This document shows, piece after piece, positions 29,823-51,200 of a stretch of 64,000 nucleotides of DNA. How positions within the stretch are numbered: the first letter of the stretch is position 1; each line of letters begins with the position of its first letter. The notes under the pieces were generated by a model that was not told the DNA's origin, did not search any database, and saw only the letters and a list, made by a program, of their open reading frames with translations. The stretch lies in assembly GCA_965112735.1 (NCBI GenBank), contig OZ218963.1, forward strand, positions 496,001-560,000. Reading direction: 5' to 3'. This stretch comes from Phaeosaccion multiseriatum (taxonomy: Eukaryota; Ochrophyta, other classes). The position numbers and the translations under genes were made by a program.

Positions 29823-32254
29823 ATGGAGGCTGCCGTGCTTCACACAGGGGCCGTGAAGATCAAGCAGCGGGGCTTGGGCGTCCTGCGGGGCAAGTGGCAA
29901 AAAAACTTTGTAGTCCTCATCAACAGCGGCTGGGTGGGCGCAGCGAAGAAAGACGTGCCGCTGTCTCACGTGACCATGAGTAAGAACTTCAAGCATCTAC
30001 TCCAGCTCACCAGCGAGAGCAACGTGGAGGTCTTTGTGGGACCCAAAGGTGAGGAACTACGCTTTGTGGGGGAGGTAGGGGGCTGACAAATGTGGGACGA
30101 AATATAATGGGTCAGGAGCAAGGATGCGGGTGGAGAGGGGGAGGGGGAATGGGGCACGTCTCCCCTCTCCTCGCTAGGACGCGGTGCTGCGGGCTGGTAC
30201 GAGGACGATAGTTCAATGAGAAGAAGAAGGAGGCTGAAAAATATAAAGTCCTCCCCCTCTCCCCTTCTCCCCCCTCCCTCCTTTCGCTTCCAAAGGCGGG
30301 GATCACCGTATCCTGCGCATCTCCTGCCCGGACGATAAGCCGCTGGAGATGGAGGCTGACAGGTATATGAGGGACGGAGGGGAGGGAGAGAGGGGGGGGA
30401 GGGAGGGGAAGGAGGAACAAGGGAGGGGGAGGGAGGGAGGGAGGGAGGGAGGGAGGGAGGGAGGGAGGGAGGGAGGGAGGCTGAAATGTATGTGGGAATG
30501 GGAGTGGGTCTCGCCATGCACTTTGGTTTAGGATACCAATTTCTATATCGTGCATTCCGTCCTCATCTTCCCCCCCTCCTCTCACCTCACCCCAACCCCA
30601 GCGACACAGACACGCACGAGTGGAAAGTGGCAATAGACTCAGTCATCGATCTGCTTCAATTCTCCGACGGCGGACACGGTTTGGCTCCGGCCCTGCCGTC
30701 TCCCCTGCCCGGAGTCAAACTGAACGGAGAGGGTTGGTACATGGATGCCACAGGACGAATGGCCCTCTATGAGGTAGGCAGGGAGGGGGGGAGGGAGAGG
30801 GCGGAAGCGAGAGACGGAGTGAGAAACGAAATCAACGCGGCGTTGGCCTTTGTACCGCCTCATGCGCCGCGCGCCATCTCTTTGTCGTGACCTCCCTCCC
30901 TCCCTCCCTCCCTCCCTCCCTCCCTCCCTCCCTCCCCCCCTCCCTCCCTCCCTCCCTACCTCCGTCCCTACCTCCCTACCTCCCTCCCTCCGTCCCTCCC
31001 TCCCTCCCTCCCTCCCTCCCTCCCTCCCTCCCTCCCTCCCTCCCTCCCTGACGTACGTATATGCGAACATCACAGATCACGCCGTTCCACATGTGGCGCA
31101 TTCGGGAGAAGTGCATGTATGATGTGGAGAGACTGCATCGCTGGAATGAGGCAATGGCCTTGGAGAGGGACCTGCGGCATCACCAACAGCAGCAGCAGCA
31201 GTTGGTGATACACCAGCAAAATCAGCAGCAGCACCAGCAGCGGTCTGAGGGAGGTGAAGGAGGAGGGCCAGGAGCGGGGATGAACGGAGAAGCAGCGGCG
31301 GCAGAAACCGTGTATCGGACTACTGCTACTGCTCCCAATGGCAGTGGTGGTCGTGATTTCCGCCGCGGTGCTGAGAACCATCATGAGTCAGGCTTTGAAT
31401 CAAGGAACCAGCACGGTCACCACCACCAGCACCACCAGCAGCAGGCAGAGGGGGTTGGGGAGCATCCTTCTCTTCTTCGAGGTCAGCAGCAGCAGCAGCA
31501 GCAGCAGCAGTATGAGTATGAGCAATCTCTGCATTATCAGCAAGAGAGAGGACTGTACCAGCAGCAGCACCATCGGCATGGTCATGGGTGTCAGGACGGG
31601 GACGAGCGCGGGGAAACTGAAACTGAGGATGGGTCGCAGCACGTCTCGGATGAAGCAGAGGGATGGTTAGAAGACCTGGAAGGTCAGGAGGAGGAGGAGG
31701 AGGAGGAAGAGGAGGAGGAGGGGGAGGAGGAGGAGGAGGAGGAGGAGGAGGGGGAGGAGGCGGACGACGGAGGAGTAAACGGGGAGGATGAGGAGGAGGA
31801 GGAGGAGGAGGGAGGGGAGGAGGAGGTGCACCAAGAAGAGGAGAAGGAGGGAATAGAGGAGGAGGAGGAGGAGGAGGAGGAGGAGGAGGAGGAGGAGGAG
31901 GATCAAGAAGAGGGGGAGAAGGAGGACGAGGAGGAGGACGAGAAAGAAGAAGGGAAGAACGAGAAGCAGCAGAAGAAGAAACATGAAGAGGGGCAGGTCC
32001 AGGGGAAGGAGGGAGAGGGGGGGGAATCCAAGGACGAAAGCAGGGACGGAAGAAAGCATGGGTCGAGTGGATCACCCCATGCGAACACGGCCGTTCGGCG
32101 GAAGCCAGAGTTGGCGTTACGGCCACCGTCGGAGCAGCGGCCAACGAGGTCGAGAAGAAAGTCGGCGGGTAGCTCTTCGCACCTGGTACTGCATCGCCAG
32201 ACTGTGAACGAGCGGCCACCAGGAGTCATGCTGTTGCAAGGCTTACTCACGTGA
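29823..32254 (+). CDS. PH-domain protein with Gln-rich and acidic C-terminal tail
   Basis: Four exons (29823-30048, 30296-30362, 30602-30773, 31076-32254) join in phase to give 547 residues. Residues 1 to about 120 form a pleckstrin-homology domain: TGAVKIKQRGLGVLRGKWQK, NFVVLINSGW, then HRILRISCPDDKP and a closing helix with the conserved Trp (DTHEWKVAIDSVIDLL). PH domains bind phosphoinositides or proteins at membranes. A short segment (FHMWRIREKCMYDVERLHRW) follows, then a Gln/His-rich stretch (about 170-310) and a long Glu/Asp run (about 350-470) ending in a Lys-rich tail. The C-terminal two-thirds is low complexity, so the PH domain is the only functional handle. Intron 1 is short; introns 2 and 3 carry GGGA and CCCT arrays at their donor and acceptor. 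Confidence 0.88.
30425..30480. repeat. (GGGA)n array after a donor
   Basis: Purine array in intron 2 of the PH gene, on the sense strand, donor-proximal. Confidence 0.9.
30890..31050. repeat. (CCCT)n array before an acceptor
   Basis: Sense-strand pyrimidine array in intron 3 of the PH gene, ending about 25 bases before the acceptor at 31075. Confidence 0.95.
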
Positions 32255-33070
32255 TATATGAGAAGGAAGCCGACGGCGCGGAGACCGTGGAGGAGGAGTA
32301 GGTGGTGGTGGTGGTGGTGGTGGTGGTGGTGGTGGAGGAGGAGGAGGAGGAGGAGGAGGAGGAGGAGGAGGAGGAGGAGGAGGAGGAGGAGGAGGAGGAG
32401 GAGGAGGAGGAGGAGGAGGAGGAGACTGGATTGTAAAGACATGCACTAGCTCTGCGCCCCTCTCTCTCTCCCTTGAAGAGGCCGGCCGGTCGTCCAGCAA
32501 TCCGTCAAAAGCTTCGGTGGTGTACAAGTGTAAATAGAACCCAAGATTGGTAAGTAGGTTTCACAGCTGGCTTGCGCACTCACTGTCGGGGGGCATCAGA
32601 TCATGAGTGCTGACCGGCGCATCATTCTGTGGATGTGTAGATCATTCTGTGGATGTGTGGAGCACATCAGAGCAGAGAAGCGCAGTCAGTGCAGATGAAA
32701 GTCGGGCGAGCGGCTCGACGCGGAGAGGGGAGCTTCGGTATGCATGGGCAAGCGACGACAAAATCCATCGAATTAATTGTTATAAAAAACATCAAAAATG
32801 ATTTGATACGACAAAATTGATCTCCCCAAGCTCTGCCACACCCTTCCTTTGCAAAAAGCCCCAAAATTGCTACCTCTGTATCTCTACATACATCGCCATG
32901 TGTGTACCTACTTGATATCGCCATCTGTATCTCTGCTTGGTATCTCTATCGTACATTGCAACGTAGGCTGCCATCCATGGGCCAAAGTCCACACATAAAC
33001 ACCGTTGTACATGGAGGGTCTGAAGCTGAACTCCCCTTCTCCTCCCTCCCTCCCCCCCACCTCGTTCCTT
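32255..33070. other. Convergent intergenic region with (GGT)n(GGA)n
   Basis: 3' flanks of two convergent genes. (GGT)n then (GGA)n fill 32300-32425. An AT-richer stretch at 32755-32830 may contain polyadenylation signals. No gene is supported. Confidence 0.6.
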
Positions 33071-33553
33071 CTACACTTCAGTCCTCTCCTCCGTCGGTTC
33101 CATAAAAACCTTACACCTCACCACGTGGCCCTCCTCCCTGAGCAGCACGGGCCTCTCGTCGAGGATCCGGCTCGGTCGAGGCGTCGGAGCCGACCCGCTG
33201 GTTTGGTGTCCGAGGCTGCTTCTTCTGAGGCTGCTGCTTCTTCTGCTGCTGCTGGTGGTGGTGGTGGTGGTGGCGCCGCTGCCCACCGAAGCAGCAGAGG
33301 GCGTGGAGTGCTTGAGAGCGCGTTTCAAGGCGTACTTGGGCTCCGAGCCCGACGCCAATTGGAGTCCAGGTGGACTCGTAGCTCCTCCTCCTCCTCCTCC
33401 TCCTCCTCCTCCTCCTCCTCCTCCTCCCGCAGGCTGGCGAAATGTCGAGGTGTTGGGGGAGTAAACCCCGACGCTTTCCACCATCCGAAGCGAGCTGAAG
33501 GTCGACCCACTTTCTGCTCCTGCTCCCTGCCCCGTCGCCCCGTCGAGGCTAAG

Positions 33554-33595
<42 letters not shown>

Positions 33596-34924
33596 ACGGA
33601 GGCGGTCTCGTTCAACTCTTTTCCTGCCAGGAAAGAGTCTCGCCCACACGGTCCTTCGCTGTCTGCCCCCCTCCCCTGCTGCCCGGGAGCCTCGATGTCC
33701 CACTTGCTGCTGCTTTTGTAGCTGATCCTGCTGCGCTTCTTCCTCCTCCTCCTCCTCCTGCTGCTGCTGCTGCTGCTGCTGGTGATCCTCTTCCTGCTCC
33801 TGCTCGGCCAGCTGAAGCCCGCTCTCCCGGGGATCTGCCCCCGCCATATTGCTACTGAAGCGCATACGCTCAAGGCTGCCGCGCGTCGTAGAAGCGTCGC
33901 TGAGGACGCTGGTGCGAGTAGTGGCGGAGGAGGAGCCCCTCGGCTGCTGCTCCTGCTCGTCGACGAAGTGTGGCGGCCTCACCTTCCTCGACAAGAAGCC
34001 GGCCAAGCTGTTGGTGCTAATGGTGCTGCTCTTGGCGTTCTGCTGCTCATGGACGGGAGAGGACGCGAAGCCTGCTCTTCGGCCCACCGCGGCGGTAACA
34101 ACGGCCCAACGCCTCTCCGCTGCCGCTTGCTCCTGCTCCGTGGTGACGGTTTGCCTGTGGCGGCGCTGGCACACACTGGTGTCGACCGAGGCGGCGCCTG
34201 AAAAGCTGCGCCGTCTCACCAAGCCTGCGTCCCTCTGCTTGTCATGCTCGCCATCACCAATCCGGGTCAAGGGGCCTAAGAAGCTGCGTCTCCTCAGCAA
34301 GCCCAAGTCCCGCTGCCACCACTTGCAGTTGTTGCTGCTGTTGCCACTGCTACTGCTGTGAGTACTGTGGTTACTGCTGCTGTGGCTGGCACTGCTTGAG
34401 CTGCTGGTGTTGCTGACATTGCGGCTCCTGTCCTCATCCACAGGCCCACCCAAACTGCTTTGCCGCCTTTTGTGATCGTTCCGCCTGGCGGCGAGGGCGA
34501 AGAACTCGTTGTTCTCGACGCGGCTGTAGGCAATGTCCAGCCTATAACCAGTAGTGGGGGCGACTGCTCGTCTCCGCCTCCTCCTGCTGCCGCCGCTCCC
34601 GCCGCCGCTGCAGCTGCTGCCGCTGCTGCTTGCTCCACACTCATCGGCCTTGTACTGCTTCAATCTGGCTCTGCGAGTAAGTCTCTCGGCAGGCAAAGGG
34701 GTTGGCGCCGCTTGTGACAACGAACAGACATTCGAATCGCCTGGCTCCTCTCGCCTCGTCCCCATTCCCTCTCCCCTCCTCCCCACTGCTGCCACGTGGA
34801 GAGCTTGACCTGCCCCCTCTCGTGGTGGGTCATCAGACGACTGCTGCTTTTGCTTCCTCTCCAGCCCCAGCTCGCCCAAGAGCGAGTCCAAGCTGTAGCT
34901 CATGCCGGTCCTGTAGCTATACAC
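33071..34924 (-). CDS. Intronless Arg-Arg-x-Ser-rich disordered protein
   Basis: Open frame of 617 codons on the minus strand; Met8 (34903) is an alternative start. No known family is recognised. The N-terminus MSYSLDSLLGELGLERKQ could form an amphipathic helix. The body is rich in Ser, Gln, Arg and Gly with poly-Ser, poly-Gln, poly-Glu and poly-Gly runs. Two related segments read LGLLRRRSFLG and AGLVRRRSFSG. Further KRRQSS, SRRSSSLRRSS and RRTVW elements also fit basic kinase sites (R-R-x-S/T). The C-terminus, ILDERPVLLREEGHVVRCKV, looks ordered and may be a small domain or docking element. The long opposite-strand frames are fragmented, which favours this strand. Role as a phosphorylated scaffold is inference only. 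Confidence 0.6.
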
Positions 34925-35373
34925 TTCAGGGGGTGTGGTACCCCCAGAGGAGAGTTATGATTAAGTCAGCCGCCGCGGAAGAAGCTCCTTCTGGACCCAC
35001 GGTCTCATCGTTACGGGTGGGAACCTGTGGGAACCCGCCTCTTTTCTGCTATAATGCGTACTTACACATCGCGACGTGCGGACCAAGGGGAAAGGATTGG
35101 TCCATAAGCTCTCCGGAGAATCTCCCACCTTGAGTTTTTTGTTTTTGCGGAGTGTTTTTCGTCTTCAAGTGAAACCTGGAAAGCTGGAGAGGGACAAAAA
35201 GCTCTAGCCCTACAATTGTAGAGCAGCGAGAGTAGACATTGTGCTTGTCATTGTTCTCCATCTCCGCCGATACAAAGCCACAGTGGGGTTGCGCTGTCTG
35301 GGCACTGAAGCTCCCTCTGTGGCTCCTCTCCCAAGCAACTCGACCAAGTCACTAAAAAACACCTCACTGGCCT
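34925..35373. other. Intergenic between two minus-strand genes
   Basis: About 450 bases that must hold the promoter of the Arg-Arg-x-Ser-rich gene and the 3' flank of the ankyrin-like gene. No clear element or gene is seen. Confidence 0.5.
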
Positions 35374-36747
35374 TCAGTCTTGGCAGTCGCAGGGGTGCCC
35401 GTTGGCATGGACCCATTGCTTGATCTCCTCAAACACGTGGTCCTCGATGGTCCATTCTTCATCGTACTCCCTCTTGATGGTCTCTGGACACGCAGTCCCA
35501 TCCCACGTACAGCCCACCTCGTCTGAGCGGAGCCACTGCAGCATTGCCAGACTCTTGCTGTATTGCACCGCTCCTCTACAGACATAGGGTCCCCAACGAC
35601 AAAACTCACGTGCATTGGCATGCAGCCAGCGCAGCGTATCGGGCTGACTATAAGTCAGTGCGAAGGAAGCTCCTTCCCTCCACAAACTGCCCTCCTCCGC
35701 TTCCTCAAGCTCAGCCCTGACCTTGGGATTGTTGAGCAGGCATGCCAGTACGGAGATGTGCCCCTCTCGAGCAGCAGAGTACCACACATTGGGGTGAAGC
35801 AGGGGTGGTGTGTGCGTGTGCATGTCCTCGGAGAGGAGCCATTCCACCAGGCGCACATCCCCTCGCTCCACAGCAGTTGTGCTGATGGACGTCCAATTCC
35901 AGGGGCATCTCCCCTCCTTGGCGTCATTGGAGTCTTCTGAACGCAACCACTTGAGCACACTCAGACTGTGCCGCTTGTTCTTGGCCCCAGAGGAGCAGAC
36001 CGCCGTATTCCACGGGCAGCCCATGTGATGGAGGGCCTTGCACATGGTCACATCTCGATATTCAGCAGCGGCCCTGAAGGTATTGACGGTAAGCTTGTAT
36101 CCGTTCCTCCTGGCCCAGTACACGCGCTCGATGGAGGCCACTACACTCGCTTGGCTTGTCTTTGCGGCGTGCGCAACGATGTAGTAGCCCCTCCACTCCT
36201 TGCATACCGTCGCGACGAATGCGTACTCCCCCTGCCCCACAAACTCCATCACCACTCCATACACCTCCCTCGTACCCAGGGCTTTTGCACAGCTGCCCGA
36301 GCCAGGAAGGGGGGCTCCCTGAGGGGATGTGGCGCACTGTTGTTGTCTCCATTTCCACCCTCCATCATCATGGTGGTACGGGTTGCGGCTCATGGGGGCT
36401 GCTGATGATTGCACCTCGAGGCGGAGAAGTAGCAGCTCCCTGTCTCTCTCAAAAGCCTCCTTCTTCGTCTTCTCTTCCAATAGTTTGGCCTTCCTCACTC
36501 TCTGATAAGCCTTCTCTCTCCCCCTCTCCTCTCCCAGCTGCTTCTTCTCACCCCTCAATCCTTGGAGGTGCATCAGTAGCTCCTTCCTCACCCCCTCCTT
36601 GTCACCGTCCGCCGCTTCTGTTGGTGCTGCTGCTGCTGCTGATCCTCCCAAGCTCAGGCCCAGGTAGCTGCCCAGTCCACACAACGCCTGCTCCACTGCC
36701 TCCTCCTTCCTGCTTACTGCTACCATGCTCTCCCGAATCTCCTCCAT
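35374..36747 (-). CDS. Coiled-coil and ankyrin-like repeat protein
   Basis: Intronless. The ATG at 36747 is preferred over one at 36891, because the extra 48 residues are low complexity and the MEEIRESM start leads straight into a helix. It gives 457 residues. Residues 1-130 are charged and helical (a coiled coil rich in Glu, Lys and Arg). From about 165 on come degenerate ankyrin-like repeats with the Trp and CPW signatures common in stramenopile genomes: MCKALHHMGCPWNTAV, LKWLRSEDSN, GRCPWNWTSISTTAVERGDV, LVEWLLSED, VWYSAAREGHISVLACLLNN, LQWLRSDEVGCTWDGTACPE. A VCKEWRGYY segment near residue 195 resembles the end of an F-box-like region, which I hold loosely. These proteins are assumed to be protein-interaction modules. 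It is divergent from the FNIP gene. Confidence 0.8.
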   Translation of the reverse strand: MEEIRESMVAVSRKEEAVEQALCGLGSYLGLSLGGSAAAAAPTEAADGDKEGVRKELLMHLQGLRGEKKQLGEERGREKAYQRVRKAKLLEEKTKKEAFERDRELLLLRLEVQSSAAPMSRNPYHHDDGGWKWRQQQCATSPQGAPLPGSGSCAKALGTREVYGVVMEFVGQGEYAFVATVCKEWRGYYIVAHAAKTSQASVVASIERVYWARRNGYKLTVNTFRAAAEYRDVTMCKALHHMGCPWNTAVCSSGAKNKRHSLSVLKWLRSEDSNDAKEGRCPWNWTSISTTAVERGDVRLVEWLLSEDMHTHTPPLLHPNVWYSAAREGHISVLACLLNNPKVRAELEEAEEGSLWREGASFALTYSQPDTLRWLHANAREFCRWGPYVCRGAVQYSKSLAMLQWLRSDEVGCTWDGTACPETIKREYDEEWTIEDHVFEEIKQWVHANGHPCDCQD

Positions 36748-36964
36748 TCGAGAAGTGGGGGAGAAGCACCAGAGGTGGGAAAGGAAGAGAAGAGAAGGGG
36801 GAGGGGAAGGATGTGGTGATTTGTATTTTTTTGTGGTGCCGTGGTGAGAAACTGTGAGCCTTCGACGATTCGAGTACCAACACGTCATCAATTCTTTTTT
36901 TCTTTCCCCATTCGACCTTTCTCCTTCTCCCCTCAGTCATCTCCCTCACAAGAGGGAGAGGATA
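36748..36964. promoter_or_regulatory. Short divergent promoter region
   Basis: 217 bases separate the starts of the ankyrin-like gene (-) and the FNIP-repeat gene (+), so transcription is probably driven by one bidirectional region. No motif is recognised. Confidence 0.45.
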
Positions 36965-38629
36965 ATGGAGGGCACTACATATAAGAGAGGCGCGAATGGG
37001 CTCTCCAAACGGCGGGGCAGCAACAGCCTCTCTAGCAGCAGGAGCAGCAGCAGCGGGACGGCGGCACTGAGGATTGTTGCTGGTCATACGTCGAACAAGG
37101 CTCTGTGGGGCGTGTGCAAGGAGGTCGACAAGGTAACCTCCCGCACTTTGGTGATCCATGCCGACATGCCCCAAGCTATCCAGTCCCGTGTGTTAAGTAT
37201 GTTTAAGCAGCAGCAGCAGCGGGGACGGGAGGAGGTTCAACGTCTTACTGCCGCCTCTACCCCTTCTCCCGCCCGGTACCCGGGGAACGGTAAGAAGAAA
37301 GGAGGTGTTGTGGGAGGGCTGCAAAGGTCGGGGAGGATTAGAGCGGACCATGATATGGCGGGCTCCTTTCGGGTCAGAGCGGTGCGCCTCCGCCTCCGCC
37401 ACCTCCACACCGATTCTGCACGAGCTGACCGGACCCGTGCTCTTGCTGACGAGGCTCTCGCTTCCAAAGTATTGGCGAGGCTGCCGCTCTCGGTCAAGTG
37501 TGTGCGTTTCTATGGGTGGTTCACCAGCAAGACAAGCGAAGCTGTGGTGGTACCGGGCACAGTGGAGGAGCTCGAGTTTTCATCCATCGCGGGGTTTAAC
37601 AAGCCAATCGTTTTCCCCGAGGCGCTGAGGAAGGTGACGTTTGGCCACGGATTCGATCAGGCTGATTTGGTGTTGCCAAGCTCGCTGGAGGAGCTCATGT
37701 TTTCATCGAACGCGGGGTTTAACAGGCCAATCGTTCTCCCCGAGGCGCTGAAGAAGGTCACATTTGGCTACGGATTCGATCAGGCTGATTTGGTGTTGCC
37801 AAGCTCTCTGGAGGAGCTAGCTTTTCCATTTTTCGCTGTTTTCAACAGACCCATCGTTTTCCCGCCCTCGCTCAGAAAGATTGTCTTTGGTTATCGCTTC
37901 GACCAGCCTGATGTGGTGCTACCAAGCTCTCTGGAGGAGCTGGAGTTTTCGCGGTTCTCTGTGCTCAACAGACAAATCGCCCTCCCTGTCTCGCTGAAGA
38001 AGGTCACCTTCGGGGAATGGCTGGATCAGGCTGATTTGGTGCTACCAAGCTCTCTGGAGGAGCTGGCGTTTTCGTCCAACTCGACCTTTGACAGGCCAAT
38101 CGTTCTCCCTGCCTCGCTAAAAAAGATCACTTTTGGATATCACTTCGATCAGGCTGGTTTGGTGCTACCAAGCTCTCTGGAGGAGCTCGCGTTTTCGTCC
38201 AACTCGGTGTTTAACCAAAGCATCACCCTCCCTGCCTCGCTCAAGAAGGTTACTATGGGGGGACTTTATGACCAGCCACTGACTGATTTGGTTTCACTGC
38301 ACTCTATAGAGGAGCTTGTGTTTCCGTGTTCCTCGGTGTTCAACGGGCCAATCGCTCTCCCCACCTCGCTCAAGAAGGTCTGTTTTGGCAATGCATTCAA
38401 TCGGCATTTGATCCTTCCCAGTGGTGTAGAGGAGGTGAACATGGGGCATGACTTTAACCTCCCCTTCCTGGCCCTTCCTGCCTCTCTGCGGACTCTTGCG
38501 CTGAGCTCTCAATACTCCTGCCCTCTGGAGAGCCTACCTGCTGGCCTGAAGAAGCTTACGATCGGGGAGGAATACCGGCTGCTGCCTCGACGTCTACCCA
38601 CGTGCCTCCACGTGGAGCGCTGTGTCTAA
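36965..38629 (+). CDS. FNIP-type leucine-rich repeat protein
   Basis: Intronless, 554 residues from ATG 36965; an in-frame upstream ATG at 36854 would add 37 low-complexity residues. After a Ser-rich, basic N-terminus, residues about 190-530 are tandem repeats of 45-50 residues with the pattern LPSSLEELxFSSxxxFNxPI then LPxSLKKVTFGxxFDQ. Seven to eight copies are visible. This is the FNIP / IP22-like variant of leucine-rich repeat known from slime moulds and giant-virus-bearing protists, which forms a curved beta solenoid used for protein binding. DNA of adjacent units is also similar (CAGGCTGATTTGGTG recurs), so copies are young. There is no F-box or kinase domain. Confidence 0.85.
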   Translation: MEGTTYKRGANGLSKRRGSNSLSSSRSSSSGTAALRIVAGHTSNKALWGVCKEVDKVTSRTLVIHADMPQAIQSRVLSMFKQQQQRGREEVQRLTAASTPSPARYPGNGKKKGGVVGGLQRSGRIRADHDMAGSFRVRAVRLRLRHLHTDSARADRTRALADEALASKVLARLPLSVKCVRFYGWFTSKTSEAVVVPGTVEELEFSSIAGFNKPIVFPEALRKVTFGHGFDQADLVLPSSLEELMFSSNAGFNRPIVLPEALKKVTFGYGFDQADLVLPSSLEELAFPFFAVFNRPIVFPPSLRKIVFGYRFDQPDVVLPSSLEELEFSRFSVLNRQIALPVSLKKVTFGEWLDQADLVLPSSLEELAFSSNSTFDRPIVLPASLKKITFGYHFDQAGLVLPSSLEELAFSSNSVFNQSITLPASLKKVTMGGLYDQPLTDLVSLHSIEELVFPCSSVFNGPIALPTSLKKVCFGNAFNRHLILPSGVEEVNMGHDFNLPFLALPASLRTLALSSQYSCPLESLPAGLKKLTIGEEYRLLPRRLPTCLHVERCV

Positions 38630-38944
38630 GGGGCAATGCGACTCAGCTGAGGTTGGGAGTACCATCTCTCTCTCCCTCCCTCACGGGGGGCGATTGCCTG
38701 CTATATAAATATATATAATATACACACAATGTGTGTATATATATATGGCTCTACTCGGAGTGGCGAATGCCTTTGGGCTTGTCCCGTCGTTGTCATGTCC
38801 TTGATTAGTGCTTAAGCTCCATACTCTCTCCTACTCAGTACCTAAAGTGAACAGGGGGGCAGCGTACCACCAACTGGGGTACTCTACCCCTGCTGCTCTT
38901 CCCTCGCACTTCACCATACACCACCAGCGACTACAACCCTCCCT
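38630..38944. other. Convergent intergenic region with AT-rich hairpin
   Basis: Lies between the 3' ends of the FNIP (+) and LON (-) genes. An inverted repeat at 38713-38745 pairs 38713-38727 with 38731-38745 over a 3-base loop, inside an otherwise rare AT-rich patch. It may serve as a bidirectional 3'-end or transcription pause element. Confidence 0.5.
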
Positions 38945-51017
<12,073 letters not shown>

Positions 51018-51200
51018 GTCTAGATGCTTGGAATTGGGGTTTCAGTAATTCGTCTCTTTCGTAATAGAGAGAGGTTCATGTTATGGAAGCAGGAGAATAG
51101 CACGGAGCGACTGGTGTGAGCGGAGTCCTGGCCCGTGGGGGAGGGAAGAGGGGCCTTAGTTTTTGAAGGGAAGAGAAGATAGAAACAAAAAGAGAGGGCG
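51018..51200. promoter_or_regulatory. Divergent promoter region, LON / BSD gene
   Basis: 183 bases between the two start codons must hold both 5' ends. No recognised element. Confidence 0.45.

Noticed and set aside
31326-32219. Proline-rich minus-strand frame of 297 codons
   Set aside because: It is the complement of the Glu/Gln-rich last exon of the PH gene, which continues the phase of three upstream exons.
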